The notes under the pieces are model-generated. The model saw only the letters and a program-made list of their open reading frames with translations. It was not told where the DNA came from and did no database searches. Both the position numbers and the translations under genes were made by a program. Positions 38,719-46,684 of a stretch of 64,000 bases of DNA are shown here, piece after piece. This DNA is from Trinickia mobilis. Lineage in GTDB: Bacteria; Pseudomonadota; Gammaproteobacteria; Burkholderiales; Burkholderiaceae. Position 1 is the stretch's first letter. Every line of letters begins with the position of its first letter. The DNA is taken from positions 1 to 64,000 of the forward strand of contig NZ_JAFLRF010000028.1 of NCBI RefSeq assembly GCF_017315705.1, in the 5' to 3' direction.

Positions 38719-40224
38719 GTGAACGGCGAGGAACGCAGTTTGCTGGCGCGCACTTTGCAACCGGATAAAGGACCCATTTTGCACCCGCCGCCCGACATCG
38801 TCGAAACCGATCTGCCCTCCCGTCTCGACCGCCTGCCATGGGGACGCTTTCACACGCTGATCGTCGTCGCACTCGGCGTCACGTGGTTGCTGGACGGGCT
38901 CGAAGTCACGCTTGCAGGCGCGGTGGCGAGCGCGCTCAAGACGAGCCCGGCGCTGCATTTTTCCAACGCCGATGTCGGCATTGCAAGCAGCGCCTACATC
39001 GCGGGCGCTGTCCTCGGCGCGCTCTTCTTCGGTTGGCTCACCGATCGCCTCGGACGCCGCAAGCTCTTCTTCGTCACGCTGAGCCTGTACCTGGTGGCGA
39101 CGGCGGCAACCGCGACCTCGTGGAATCTCGCGAGCTTCATCGTGTTCCGCTTCTTGACGGGCGCCGGCATCGGCGGCGAATACGCGGCGATCAACTCGAC
39201 GATCCAGGAATTCACGCCGGCCCGCGTGCGCGGCTGGACCGATCTCGCCATCAACGGCACGTTCTGGGTCGGCGCGGCGCTTGGCGCAGGCGGGTCGATC
39301 GTGCTGCTCGATCCGCACGTGCTGCCCGGCGATTGGGGCTGGCGCGCGTGCTTCTTGATCGGCGCGGCGCTCGCGCTCGTCATCGTGCCGATGCGGATGT
39401 GGATACCGGAGAGCCCTCGATGGCTGCTGACGCACAATCAGCCGGGACCAGCGAGCCACATCGTCGAAGCGATCGAAGCGCGGTTTCGCCGAGCCGGCCA
39501 CGTGCTGAGCGATGAAAGCGTGCGCGTGCTGCGGTTGCGCGAACGCAAAGGCACGCCGCTGCGCGAGGTGCTGCATGCGCTTTTCGTGCTGCACCGGCGG
39601 CGCTCGTTCGTCGGATTCTCGCTGATGACGGCCCAAGCGTTCTTCTACAACGCGATCTTCTTCACCTATGCGCTCGTGCTCACCGAGTTCTATCGCGTGC
39701 CGGGCGACCATGTCGGCTGGTATTTGCTGCCGTTCGCCCTCGGCAATTTCCTTGGGCCGCTCGTGCTCGGTCATGCCTTCGATTCAATCGGACGCCGCGC
39801 CATGATCGCGTTCACGTACGCGATTTCGGGCGTCCTGCTGATCGCCTGCGGGTACTTGTTCGAGCGCGGTTGGCTCACCGTCGTCGAGCAGACAGTTGCG
39901 TGGATGGTGATTTTCTTCTTCGCGTCGGCGGCGGCGAGCTCCGCGTATCTCACCGTCAGCGAATCGTTCCCGCTCGAAATCCGCGCGCTCGCGATCGCGG
40001 TGTTCTACGCGTTCGGCACGGGTCTCGGCGGTATCGCCGGGCCGGCGTTCTTCGGGCGCCTCATCGATACGCATCAAGCCAGCAAAGTGTTCTCCGGCTA
40101 TCTGGTCGGCGCGGCGCTGATGATCGCCGCGGCGCTCGTCGCGGCGGTCTGGGGCATCAACGCCGAGCGCAAGCCGCTCGAGCATGTCGCCCTGCCGTTA
40201 TCGGCGGTCGGCGACGATCAATAG
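38719..40224 (+). CDS. MFS transporter (sugar/metabolite:H+ symporter type)
   Basis: A 501-aa inner-membrane carrier with twelve predicted membrane segments. The loop 2-3 signature is FFGWLTDRLGRRKLFF, and PESPRWLL follows TM6 as in the sugar-porter branch. VSESFPLEIRALAIAVFYA resembles the TM10-11 region of that branch. The substrate is unknown. The start is uncertain: a GTG at 38719 gives the longest protein, while a TTG at 38779 preceded by aaagga would start HPPPDIVETD. It diverges from the Hsp70-like gene with about 100 bp between them. Confidence 0.85.
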   Translation: MNGEERSLLARTLQPDKGPILHPPPDIVETDLPSRLDRLPWGRFHTLIVVALGVTWLLDGLEVTLAGAVASALKTSPALHFSNADVGIASSAYIAGAVLGALFFGWLTDRLGRRKLFFVTLSLYLVATAATATSWNLASFIVFRFLTGAGIGGEYAAINSTIQEFTPARVRGWTDLAINGTFWVGAALGAGGSIVLLDPHVLPGDWGWRACFLIGAALALVIVPMRMWIPESPRWLLTHNQPGPASHIVEAIEARFRRAGHVLSDESVRVLRLRERKGTPLREVLHALFVLHRRRSFVGFSLMTAQAFFYNAIFFTYALVLTEFYRVPGDHVGWYLLPFALGNFLGPLVLGHAFDSIGRRAMIAFTYAISGVLLIACGYLFERGWLTVVEQTVAWMVIFFFASAAASSAYLTVSESFPLEIRALAIAVFYAFGTGLGGIAGPAFFGRLIDTHQASKVFSGYLVGAALMIAAALVAAVWGINAERKPLEHVALPLSAVGDDQ

Positions 40225-40273
40225 GAGTCGCAGCGTTGCGTCGTGGCAAACGTTGTGACGAAAGTGCCGCGAA

Positions 40274-40867
40274 TCAGAACGCCTTCTTCCACGCCCCCGC
40301 GTAGGCGATCTCACCGAGCGGCAAGCGCGTGCGCGGCGCCTTCTCGCGATCGCGCAGCGCCGGATCGAGTTTTTCCGCGTCGCCGTGGTGGCCGATCGAA
40401 ATAAACGCGATCGCTTCGACGTCGTCCGGCAGCGCGAACGCCTCATGGAACGCCTTCTGGTCGAAGCCGCTCATCTGATGCGCGGCGAGACCCAGCGCGT
40501 GAGCCTGCAGCACCAGCGAGAACCCCGCTGCGCCCGCGTCATACGGCGCGACGCGGTTCACCTCGCCCTTCGCGTTCAGCGTGTGCGCCGTCACCGCGAT
40601 GAGCACCGGCGCGTTGGCGTTCCAGCCCTGGTTGAACGGCACGAGCGTCGCGAAAGCGCGCTTGAACGCGGCTTCGTCGACGCTGCGGTCGAACACGATG
40701 AAGCGCCACGGCTGAATGTTGTAGCCCGACGGCGCCCAGCGCGCCGCCTCGAGCACGGACTGCAGTTGCTCGCGGCTGATCGGTTCGCTCGAATACGCGC
40801 GCGGGCTCCAGCGGCCGGCGATCAGTTCGTGAATCGGAGTTTCGGTCGGTGCGGGTTTCTTGGACAT
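40274..40867 (-). CDS. Nitroreductase-family protein
   Basis: A 197-aa FMN-dependent oxidoreductase of the NfnB/NfsB-like nitroreductase family, expected to act as a dimer and reduce nitro or quinone compounds with NAD(P)H. The FMN-phosphate segment is LIAGRWSPRAYSSEPISREQ, followed by AARWAPSGYNIQPWRFIV. The C-terminal FMN segment is AFISIGHHGD. The start MSKKPAPTETP places the first motif at the normal distance. It converges with the MFS gene. The physiological substrate is not known. Confidence 0.88.
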   Translation of the reverse strand: MSKKPAPTETPIHELIAGRWSPRAYSSEPISREQLQSVLEAARWAPSGYNIQPWRFIVFDRSVDEAAFKRAFATLVPFNQGWNANAPVLIAVTAHTLNAKGEVNRVAPYDAGAAGFSLVLQAHALGLAAHQMSGFDQKAFHEAFALPDDVEAIAFISIGHHGDAEKLDPALRDREKAPRTRLPLGEIAYAGAWKKAF

Positions 40868-41128
40868 GAGCTTCTCTTGGTCGAGTTCGGAACACGGCGG
40901 CCAGCGCCCGGCCGCATAGCATAACCGTCCTGACCAAAGCGTGCCGAGCGCGGCCAGCGCCGTCGGGCGCACGCCGAAGCGCTGCATCGCCGTGGCCAGC
41001 AACATATCTAGGGGTTTACCCTGCGACGCGAACGGCTATCCGCGACGAAGGACTGAAGCGTCTCTTGCACGAAGCGAGGCGCATCGCATCGCGCTTAGAA
41101 TGCAAGCTTTCGATTTACTCAAGGCATC

Positions 41129-41695
41129 ATGCCGACGTCGACCGATTCCCACGACACCATCCTCGCCGCCACGCGCCACTGGCTGACGCGCGCGGTCATT
41201 GGGCTGAACTTGTGCCCGTTCGCGAAGGCCGTGCACGTGAAGAATCAGATCCGCTACGCGATCAGCGAAGCGACCGGCATGGAAGGCGTGTTGACGGACC
41301 TCGAAGCCGAGTTGAACGCGCTGGCGAACGCCGATCCCGAGCAGATCGACACGACGCTCGTCGTCTTTCCGCGCACGCTCGCGGACTTTCTCGACTTCAA
41401 CGACTGCCTGTTCCTTGCGGAGCGCTTGCTCACGCAGATGCGGCTCGAGGGCATCCTGCAGATCGCGAGCTTCCATCCCCAGTACCAGTTCGAAGGCAGC
41501 GAGCCCGACGACATCGAGAACTACACGAACCGCGCGCCGTATCCGATCCTGCATCTGCTGCGCGAGTCGAGCATCGCGCGCGCGGTCGATGCGTTTCCCG
41601 ACGCCGCCGAGATCTACGAACGCAATCAGGAAACGCTGCGCCGCCTGGGCCACGAAGGCTGGCGGGCATGGATGAGCGAGCGGCGCGACGCATGA
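41129..41695 (+). CDS. DUF1415 family protein
   Basis: A 188-aa conserved protein of unknown function. The family signature is the N-terminal RHWLTRAVIGLNLCPFAKAV with a conserved Cys-Pro-Phe-Ala, followed by LVVFPRTLADFLDFNDCL, IASFHPQYQFEGSEPDDIEN and NRAPYPILHLLRE. The last two are very typical of DUF1415. It is cytosolic and lacks a signal peptide. It may be a single-gene unit. The 261 bp upstream, shared with the divergent nitroreductase, holds no gene. Confidence 0.88.
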   Translation: MPTSTDSHDTILAATRHWLTRAVIGLNLCPFAKAVHVKNQIRYAISEATGMEGVLTDLEAELNALANADPEQIDTTLVVFPRTLADFLDFNDCLFLAERLLTQMRLEGILQIASFHPQYQFEGSEPDDIENYTNRAPYPILHLLRESSIARAVDAFPDAAEIYERNQETLRRLGHEGWRAWMSERRDA

Positions 41696-41784
41696 GAACG
41701 TGAACGGGCGAGCGCGTGATACGTCACGCGCTCGCATGCGGCGCCCCGACGAATCCGCCGCGAATGCGCCCAAATCCGCCAAGC

Positions 41785-42621
41785 TCAAGCCGGGGTGAAA
41801 AAGCGCTCGTGCAACTCCTCGAGGCCGAGCGTGCCGAGCACTTCGCCTAGCCGCTCCGCCGGACGCCGCCGCGGCAAGTCCTTGTACTGCGCGATGATGA
41901 GCTCGTTCTTCATCGAGTGTTCCCAGCCGACGAGTTCCGTCACGCTCACCTGATAGCCGTGCGCTTCGAGCTGCAGGCAGCGCAGCACGTTCGTGATCTG
42001 GCTGCCGAATTCGCGCGTATGCAGCGGGTGGCGCCAGATTTCCGCGAGCGCATTGCCGAGCGACTTCCCTTTGTTCTTGCGCAGCACGCCCGCGACTTCT
42101 GCCTGGCAGCACGGCACGAGCACGATGAACTGCGCGTGCTTTTCGAGCGCGAAGCGGATCGCGTCGTCGGTTGCGGTATTGCACGCGTGCAGCGCCGTGA
42201 CGATATCGATGCTCGCCGGCAGGCGATCCGAAGCGATCGATTCCGCCACCGACAAGTTCAAAAACGACATCCCCTCGAACCCGAGCCGCGCCGCCAGCTC
42301 GGCCGACTTCGCGACCAGTTCCTCGCGCGTCTCGATTCCATAGATGTGCGAAGCGCCGTCGCCGGGCTGCTCCTTGAAGAACAGGTCGTAGAGGATGAAG
42401 CCCAGGTAAGACTTGCCTGCGCCGTGGTCGACAAGGCAAACGTGTCCCTGCTTTTGCCGGACCTCCGCGAGCAGCGGCTCGATGAACTGGAACAGGTGGT
42501 AGACCTGCTTGAGCTTGCGGCGGCTGTCCTGATTCATCTTGCCGTCGCGCGTCAGGATATGCAGTTCCTTCAGCAGCTCGATCGACTGGTTCGGGCGGAT
42601 TTCGTGGATTTTGTCGGACAT
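41785..42621 (-). CDS. Class I SAM-dependent methyltransferase (Methyltransf_32-like)
   Basis: A 278-aa Rossmann-fold methyltransferase. The SAM loop is HVCLVDHGAGKSYLGFILYD (about 60-79), related to the Methyltransf_32/TRM13-like group, and the central acidic strand is HIYGIETREELVAKS. DIVTALHACNTATDDAI and VLVPCCQAEV contain a conserved Cys-Cys pair and the catalytic-face His. The start MSDKIHEIRPNQS is preferred to a Met seven codons upstream. The target is unknown; a tRNA substrate is a possibility by relation to TRM13, but only an inference. Confidence 0.75.
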   Translation of the reverse strand: MSDKIHEIRPNQSIELLKELHILTRDGKMNQDSRRKLKQVYHLFQFIEPLLAEVRQKQGHVCLVDHGAGKSYLGFILYDLFFKEQPGDGASHIYGIETREELVAKSAELAARLGFEGMSFLNLSVAESIASDRLPASIDIVTALHACNTATDDAIRFALEKHAQFIVLVPCCQAEVAGVLRKNKGKSLGNALAEIWRHPLHTREFGSQITNVLRCLQLEAHGYQVSVTELVGWEHSMKNELIIAQYKDLPRRRPAERLGEVLGTLGLEELHERFFTPA

Positions 42622-42642
42622 CGTGAAGGCGCTTGACGGCAA

Positions 42643-42662
42643 GTCGCACCTATACGTGCGAC
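42643..42662. repeat. 7-bp inverted repeat upstream of the methyltransferase
   Basis: gtcgcac (42643-42649) and gtgcgac (42656-42662) are separated by ctatac. The element lies 21 bp before the methyltransferase start on the minus strand, a position suited to an operator or 5'-UTR hairpin. Confidence 0.4.
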
Positions 42663-43042
42663 AGCCTACAGAAGAACGGAAGTAATCGCGTCAGTTTACC
42701 GAAAAGAGCGCTGGGCGACGCTTCGTACCCGCGTGCGACCGCGATGGACAGCATGGAATGCTTCATGCGTCTCGTTCGCGCAGCCTGTCGCACGCACCGA
42801 CGAGGCCCGCTCGGAACTCAAGACATGGGAAACAACACGGGGAACGTCGCGGCAAAGCGGTGCCACGCGGGAAAGCGCACCATGGCACGATGCCCGCGAC
42901 GAACTCGATCGTATCGGAGGTGCGCGATCAGCGCCGTAACACGGTGGCGAAACACGGCCGCGCACGTTACGTCACTCGATCGTGCGTGGCGCGGCGCGCT
43001 TGATCGCCGCCTCAGACCCAAGTTGACGAAAGGACGACAGCG
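42663..43042. other. 380-bp intergenic region without a recognised gene
   Basis: The stretch between the methyltransferase and the small protein at 43043 is GC-rich and carries short open frames with no similarity I recognise. A ribosome site (aaaggacgacag) is present at its right end for the downstream gene. No RNA gene or repeat stands out. Confidence 0.5.
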
Positions 43043-43363
43043 ATGGCTACGATACCTAACGGAGACGCGGAGCAACAGTTTCAGGAGATGCTCGCCAAAC
43101 TGCTGGCGACACCGTCCTGGTCCGAAAAGCAGCAACTCGAACTCGAAATGGCGCGCGACATTTCGGTCGAGATGCTACGGATTGCCGAACTGATGCGCGA
43201 CGGAGACGCCGGGCTCGAAAACTGCCTCACATTGCTCAAGTACGCGAAGGTGATGGACTTCATATTGACGACGCTCGCGTCGAGACGCGAGATCAAACCG
43301 CAGACGCTACGCGTCATCTTCAAGCTGGCCGGGCTCAAGGTGGACGAGGCTTACCCCGGCTGA
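43043..43363 (+). CDS. Small helical protein of unknown function (106 aa)
   Basis: A short hydrophilic protein, probably all-helical: heptad-like stretches FQEMLAKLLATPSWSEKQQL and MARDISVEMLRIAELMRDGD suggest amphipathic or coiled-coil helices. FILTTLASRREIKPQTLRVI follows. An aaagga ribosome site precedes the ATG and codon third positions are strongly GC, consistent with a real gene. No signal peptide or membrane segment is seen. I do not recognise the family. It converges on the DUF1059 gene. Confidence 0.65.
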   Translation: MATIPNGDAEQQFQEMLAKLLATPSWSEKQQLELEMARDISVEMLRIAELMRDGDAGLENCLTLLKYAKVMDFILTTLASRREIKPQTLRVIFKLAGLKVDEAYPG

Positions 43364-43457
43364 ACGCGGGCACGCGCAGGTCCGCTGCTGCACGGGACCT
43401 GCGCTTTCACGACAGTTGGCCTCACGGCGGCCTCTTGGCGGCGTCCCGCGGCGCGCC

Positions 43458-43670
43458 TCAGGCGTGGCGCGGGGCGTCGACGGGCGGCGTGCCGTCCTTG
43501 AAGAGCGTCTTGAGTTGCGCACGCAACTCAGGCGAATCGACATGCTTGTGTACCACAACCGCGTGCTGCACCGCGGCCTCGAGCAATTCGCCTTCCGAAT
43601 CCGCCGATAGCGCGACCGAGCACCCTATATCGCTTGGGAATTCGCGGCAGTCAATGTACTTGCGGGTCAT
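43458..43670 (-). CDS. DUF1059 domain protein
   Basis: A 70-aa DUF1059 protein. The signature is MTRKYIDCREFPSDIGCSVA with two cysteines, followed by SEGELLEAAVQHAVVVHKHV, the region conserved in this small family. The function is unknown. A gggagg ribosome site lies 4 bp before the chosen ATG, which rules out the longer in-frame start. Its upstream region contains a GC-rich hairpin sequence (43675-43720) and the second copy of the interspersed hairpin repeat. Confidence 0.85.
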   Translation of the reverse strand: MTRKYIDCREFPSDIGCSVALSADSEGELLEAAVQHAVVVHKHVDSPELRAQLKTLFKDGTPPVDAPRHA

Positions 43671-43719
43671 GATGCCTCCCGCCGGGCCGCCCCAAGGGAG
43701 GCATCCGCCCCCTCGGGGG

Positions 43720-43770
43720 GAGCTTTGCATGGGACCGGAGTAAGCGCTAAAGCGCTAACTCCGGTCGACA
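43720..43770 (+). repeat. Hairpin-forming interspersed repeat, copy 2
   Basis: Same element as 4049-4100: gagctttgcatgg, then outer arms gaccggagt (43733-43741) and actccggtc (43758-43766) around the identical inner stem. The outer arm differs from copy 1 by G-C instead of A-T at the same pair. It lies upstream of the DUF1059 gene on the opposite strand and is preceded by a GC-rich block rich in runs of G and C that is common in betaproteobacterial intergenic DNA. Confidence 0.7.
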
Positions 43771-43973
43771 GCGAACGAATGTGAGCGTGGGGGTGGTTCA
43801 TGTCGTCTCCTGATGATCGAAAAGGGTATTGAAAGAGTATAGGGCCCGGATTGCGGACTCAAAGGCTGCGATGTGACAATAGCGGCCCCGCCTGCCGGCT
43901 CCCGTGCGCGATCAATTGGCTTATCGGCAACGCGCGCCTCAGACGGCCCAACTTGGTTCCCGATCCGCACCGC

Positions 43974-45266
43974 ATGCCCGATCAACACCACGAATCTCCT
44001 TCGACCGCTTTCGTCGCCGTCGTCGGCGCCGGCCCTGCCGGGCTGATGGCCGCCGAGGTCTTGTCGCGCGCAGGCGTGCGCGTCGACGTCTTCGACGCGA
44101 TGCCGTCGGCCGGACGCAAGTTCCTGCTGGCCGGCATCGGCGGGATGAACATCACGCATTCGGAACCGCTCGACGCGTTCGTCGGACGCTATGGCGCACG
44201 GCGCGAAACGCTCGCGCCGCTCATCGGCCGCCTCGGTCCCGAGGCGCTGCGCGAATGGGTGCACGGGCTTGGGATCGGGACGTTTGTCGGCAGCTCGGGC
44301 CGCGTATTTCCGACCGGGATGAAAGCGGCGCCGTTGCTGCGGGCGTGGCTGCGTCGGCTGCGCGAGGCGGGCGTGCGGCTGCACATGCGGCACCGGTGGG
44401 TCGGCTGGAACGGTTCGACTGATGCGCTTCACGCGCTGCGCTTCGAGACGCCCGAAGGCGAGCGTGTCGTGCTAGCCGATGCCGTCGTGCTCGCCACAGG
44501 CGGCGGGAGCTGGCCGCGCCTCGGCTCCGACGGCACGTGGGTGCCGCTCCTGGCAGCGCGCGGCGTGGAAGTGGCGCCGCTCAAGCCGTCGAATTGCGGG
44601 TTCGACGCGAACTGGAGCGCGTTCTTTCAGGAACGCTTCGCAGGGCAGCCGGTGAAATCGGTTGCGATCGGCGTCGCGTGCAGCGAGGACGGCGCCGCAC
44701 CGCCATTCCGCCAAGGCGAGTTCGTGGTCACGCAGACGGGCATCGAAGGCAGTCTCGTCTACGCGCTGTCGGCGCCGATCCGCGATGCGATCGAGGCTGA
44801 CGGCGCGGCGACGATATGGCTCGACCTCGCGCCGGGCTGGAGCGCGCAACGCGTCGCCGAAGCGCTCATGCGCCCGCGCGGCGCGCGCTCGATGTCGAGC
44901 CATCTGCAAAGCAAGCTGCACATCACGGGCGTGAAGCTCGGGTTGCTGCGCGAGTGCCTGTCAAAAGACGAGTTCGCGGATCTCGCGCGGCTCGCCCTCG
45001 CGATCAAGGCGCTGCCGCTGCGGCTCACGGGCGTTCGGCCGATCGACGAGGCGATCAGCAGCGCGGGCGGCGTCGCGTTCGAAGCGCTCGACGAGGACCT
45101 GATGGCCGAGCGCCTGCCCGGCGTGTTCTGCGCGGGCGAGATGCTCGATTGGGAAGCGCCGACCGGCGGGTACCTGCTGACCGCGTGTTTTGCGAGCGGC
45201 GCGGCGGCTGGGCGGGGCGTGCTCGAGTATCTGGCGCGGGGGTCGCGCGACCGATCGGATTCGTGA
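43974..45266 (+). CDS. BaiN/HI0933-like flavoprotein oxidoreductase (TIGR03862 type)
   Basis: A 430-aa NAD(P)/FAD-dependent oxidoreductase. The dinucleotide-binding N terminus is AVVGAGPAGLMAAEVLSRAG, immediately followed by SAGRKFLLAGIGGMNITHSE, which is characteristic of HI0933-like proteins. VVLATGGGSWPRLGSDGT is the second FAD motif and GVFCAGEMLDWEAPTGGYLL the C-terminal FAD motif. The reaction is unknown. The start MPDQHHESPS is preferred over an upstream frame that runs through the spacer. Confidence 0.87.
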   Translation: MPDQHHESPSTAFVAVVGAGPAGLMAAEVLSRAGVRVDVFDAMPSAGRKFLLAGIGGMNITHSEPLDAFVGRYGARRETLAPLIGRLGPEALREWVHGLGIGTFVGSSGRVFPTGMKAAPLLRAWLRRLREAGVRLHMRHRWVGWNGSTDALHALRFETPEGERVVLADAVVLATGGGSWPRLGSDGTWVPLLAARGVEVAPLKPSNCGFDANWSAFFQERFAGQPVKSVAIGVACSEDGAAPPFRQGEFVVTQTGIEGSLVYALSAPIRDAIEADGAATIWLDLAPGWSAQRVAEALMRPRGARSMSSHLQSKLHITGVKLGLLRECLSKDEFADLARLALAIKALPLRLTGVRPIDEAISSAGGVAFEALDEDLMAERLPGVFCAGEMLDWEAPTGGYLLTACFASGAAAGRGVLEYLARGSRDRSDS

Positions 45267-45345
45267 GCGGCGGCGCGCTGCGCGGGCGATTCGCCTCGTT
45301 CGCGCCGGCAGCGCAGCCCTTGCGCGGCGCCGCGCGACAATCACA

Positions 45346-46548
45346 TCACTTCGCTTTCAGTCGCCACAGCGACGTCACTTCAGCGACACGCGCCTGATAG
45401 AGCGGATCGCTCGCATCCGAAGCCTTCGGATGCTTCGGCTTGGTGTCGTCGCGGCCCGCGACTTGCAAACCAGCCGCATCGACCATCCCAAGCAGCGCGT
45501 CGCGCGAGCGCAAGCCAAGATGCTCCGCAAAATCCGACATGATCAGCCAGCCCTCGCCATGCGGCTCGAGATGCGCCGCGAGGCCATCGAGAAAGCCGCG
45601 CAGCATGCGGCTGTCCGGGTCGTAGACGGCCCGTTCGATCGGTGAGCTCGGCCGCGCGGGCAGCCACGGCGGATTGCAGATGACGAGCGGCGCGCGGCCG
45701 TCCGGAAAGAGATCGGCCTCGATGACGTCGACTTGAGACTGGAGGCCGAGCCGCGTGAGGTTCTCGCGAGCACAAGCGAGCGCGCGAGAGTCCTGGTCGG
45801 TCGCGACGATGCGCTTCACGCCGCGCTTGGCGAGCACGGCGGCAAGCACGCCGGTGCCCGTGCCGATATCGAACGCGAGCGCTTGCGAAGGCAACGGCGC
45901 CTTGGCGACCAAGTCGACATATTCGCCGCGCACCGGCGAAAACACGCCGTAGTGCGGGTGAATGCGCTCGCCATCGAGCGCCGGAATCTCGACGCCCTTC
46001 TTGCGCCACTCATGCGCGCCGATCAAACCGAGCAGCTCTCTTAGCGATACGACCGAGGGCTCTTCGCCTGCGCCATACGCTTCCGAGCACGCATCGCGCA
46101 CATCCGGCGCGCGGCGCAGATCGATCGAGTAATCCGCTTCGAGCGGAATCAGCAGCATGCCGAGCGTGCGTGCGCGTTGCGACTGTGCCTGGCGGTGGAG
46201 ATTGAACGCGTCGAGCGCAGAGGCGGCGGCTTTGCGCGGCTTGCGGTCGGCGCGGCGGGACATCGCCTGCAGCAACTGGCGCGCGTTCTGAAAGTCGCCG
46301 CGCCAGAGCAGCGCGATGCCTTCGCAGGCTTGGCGGTAGGCGGCGTCGGCCGTGGTGCGGTCGTCGCCGATCGTCACGCGCTTCGGCGGCGGATTACCGG
46401 CCTCGGATCGCCAGCGGGCGGTGTGGGTGGTGCCGGCGGCGGGGTCGGTCCAGGTAAGGAGGGGAAAGTCGGTCACGGATTGGGGGTCGAGGTGAGGTAA
46501 GGCGCGCGGTGCCGGAATGGCCGGGGGTCGCGCGCCGTTCGCCGACAC
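45346..46548 (-). CDS. Class I SAM-dependent methyltransferase with NPPW motif
   Basis: A 400-aa methyltransferase related to N5-glutamine and rRNA/protein methylases. The SAM-binding motif is ALAFDIGTGTGVLAAVLAKR, then VATDQDSRALACARENL, and the catalytic tetrapeptide is NPPW in PLVICNPPWLPARPS. The N-terminal half carries no motif I can name. The frame is open for 22 further codons from a TTG at 46614, but that part is AT-rich and atypical, so the GTG at 46548 is preferred; the exact start is unsure. The substrate is unknown. It lies downstream of the large exoprotein gene on the same strand. Confidence 0.78.
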   Translation of the reverse strand: MSANGARPPAIPAPRALPHLDPQSVTDFPLLTWTDPAAGTTHTARWRSEAGNPPPKRVTIGDDRTTADAAYRQACEGIALLWRGDFQNARQLLQAMSRRADRKPRKAAASALDAFNLHRQAQSQRARTLGMLLIPLEADYSIDLRRAPDVRDACSEAYGAGEEPSVVSLRELLGLIGAHEWRKKGVEIPALDGERIHPHYGVFSPVRGEYVDLVAKAPLPSQALAFDIGTGTGVLAAVLAKRGVKRIVATDQDSRALACARENLTRLGLQSQVDVIEADLFPDGRAPLVICNPPWLPARPSSPIERAVYDPDSRMLRGFLDGLAAHLEPHGEGWLIMSDFAEHLGLRSRDALLGMVDAAGLQVAGRDDTKPKHPKASDASDPLYQARVAEVTSLWRLKAK

Positions 46549-46684
46549 GATACCCGGTTTTGCAAAGGAGGCGAAAAAATTAGCGAGTCCAAAAAACCTC
46601 CGCAAGATCCTCAACAGGGCGACGACACCACCGCTTCGCTAAGCGATCCGTCGATCATTTCGACGGATCGCTGCGCGTCACTCG

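Noticed and set aside
43672-43720. GC-rich runs upstream of the DUF1059 gene as a coding extension
   Set aside because: A gggagg ribosome site fixes the start at 43670; the G/C runs resemble a common betaproteobacterial intergenic sequence.
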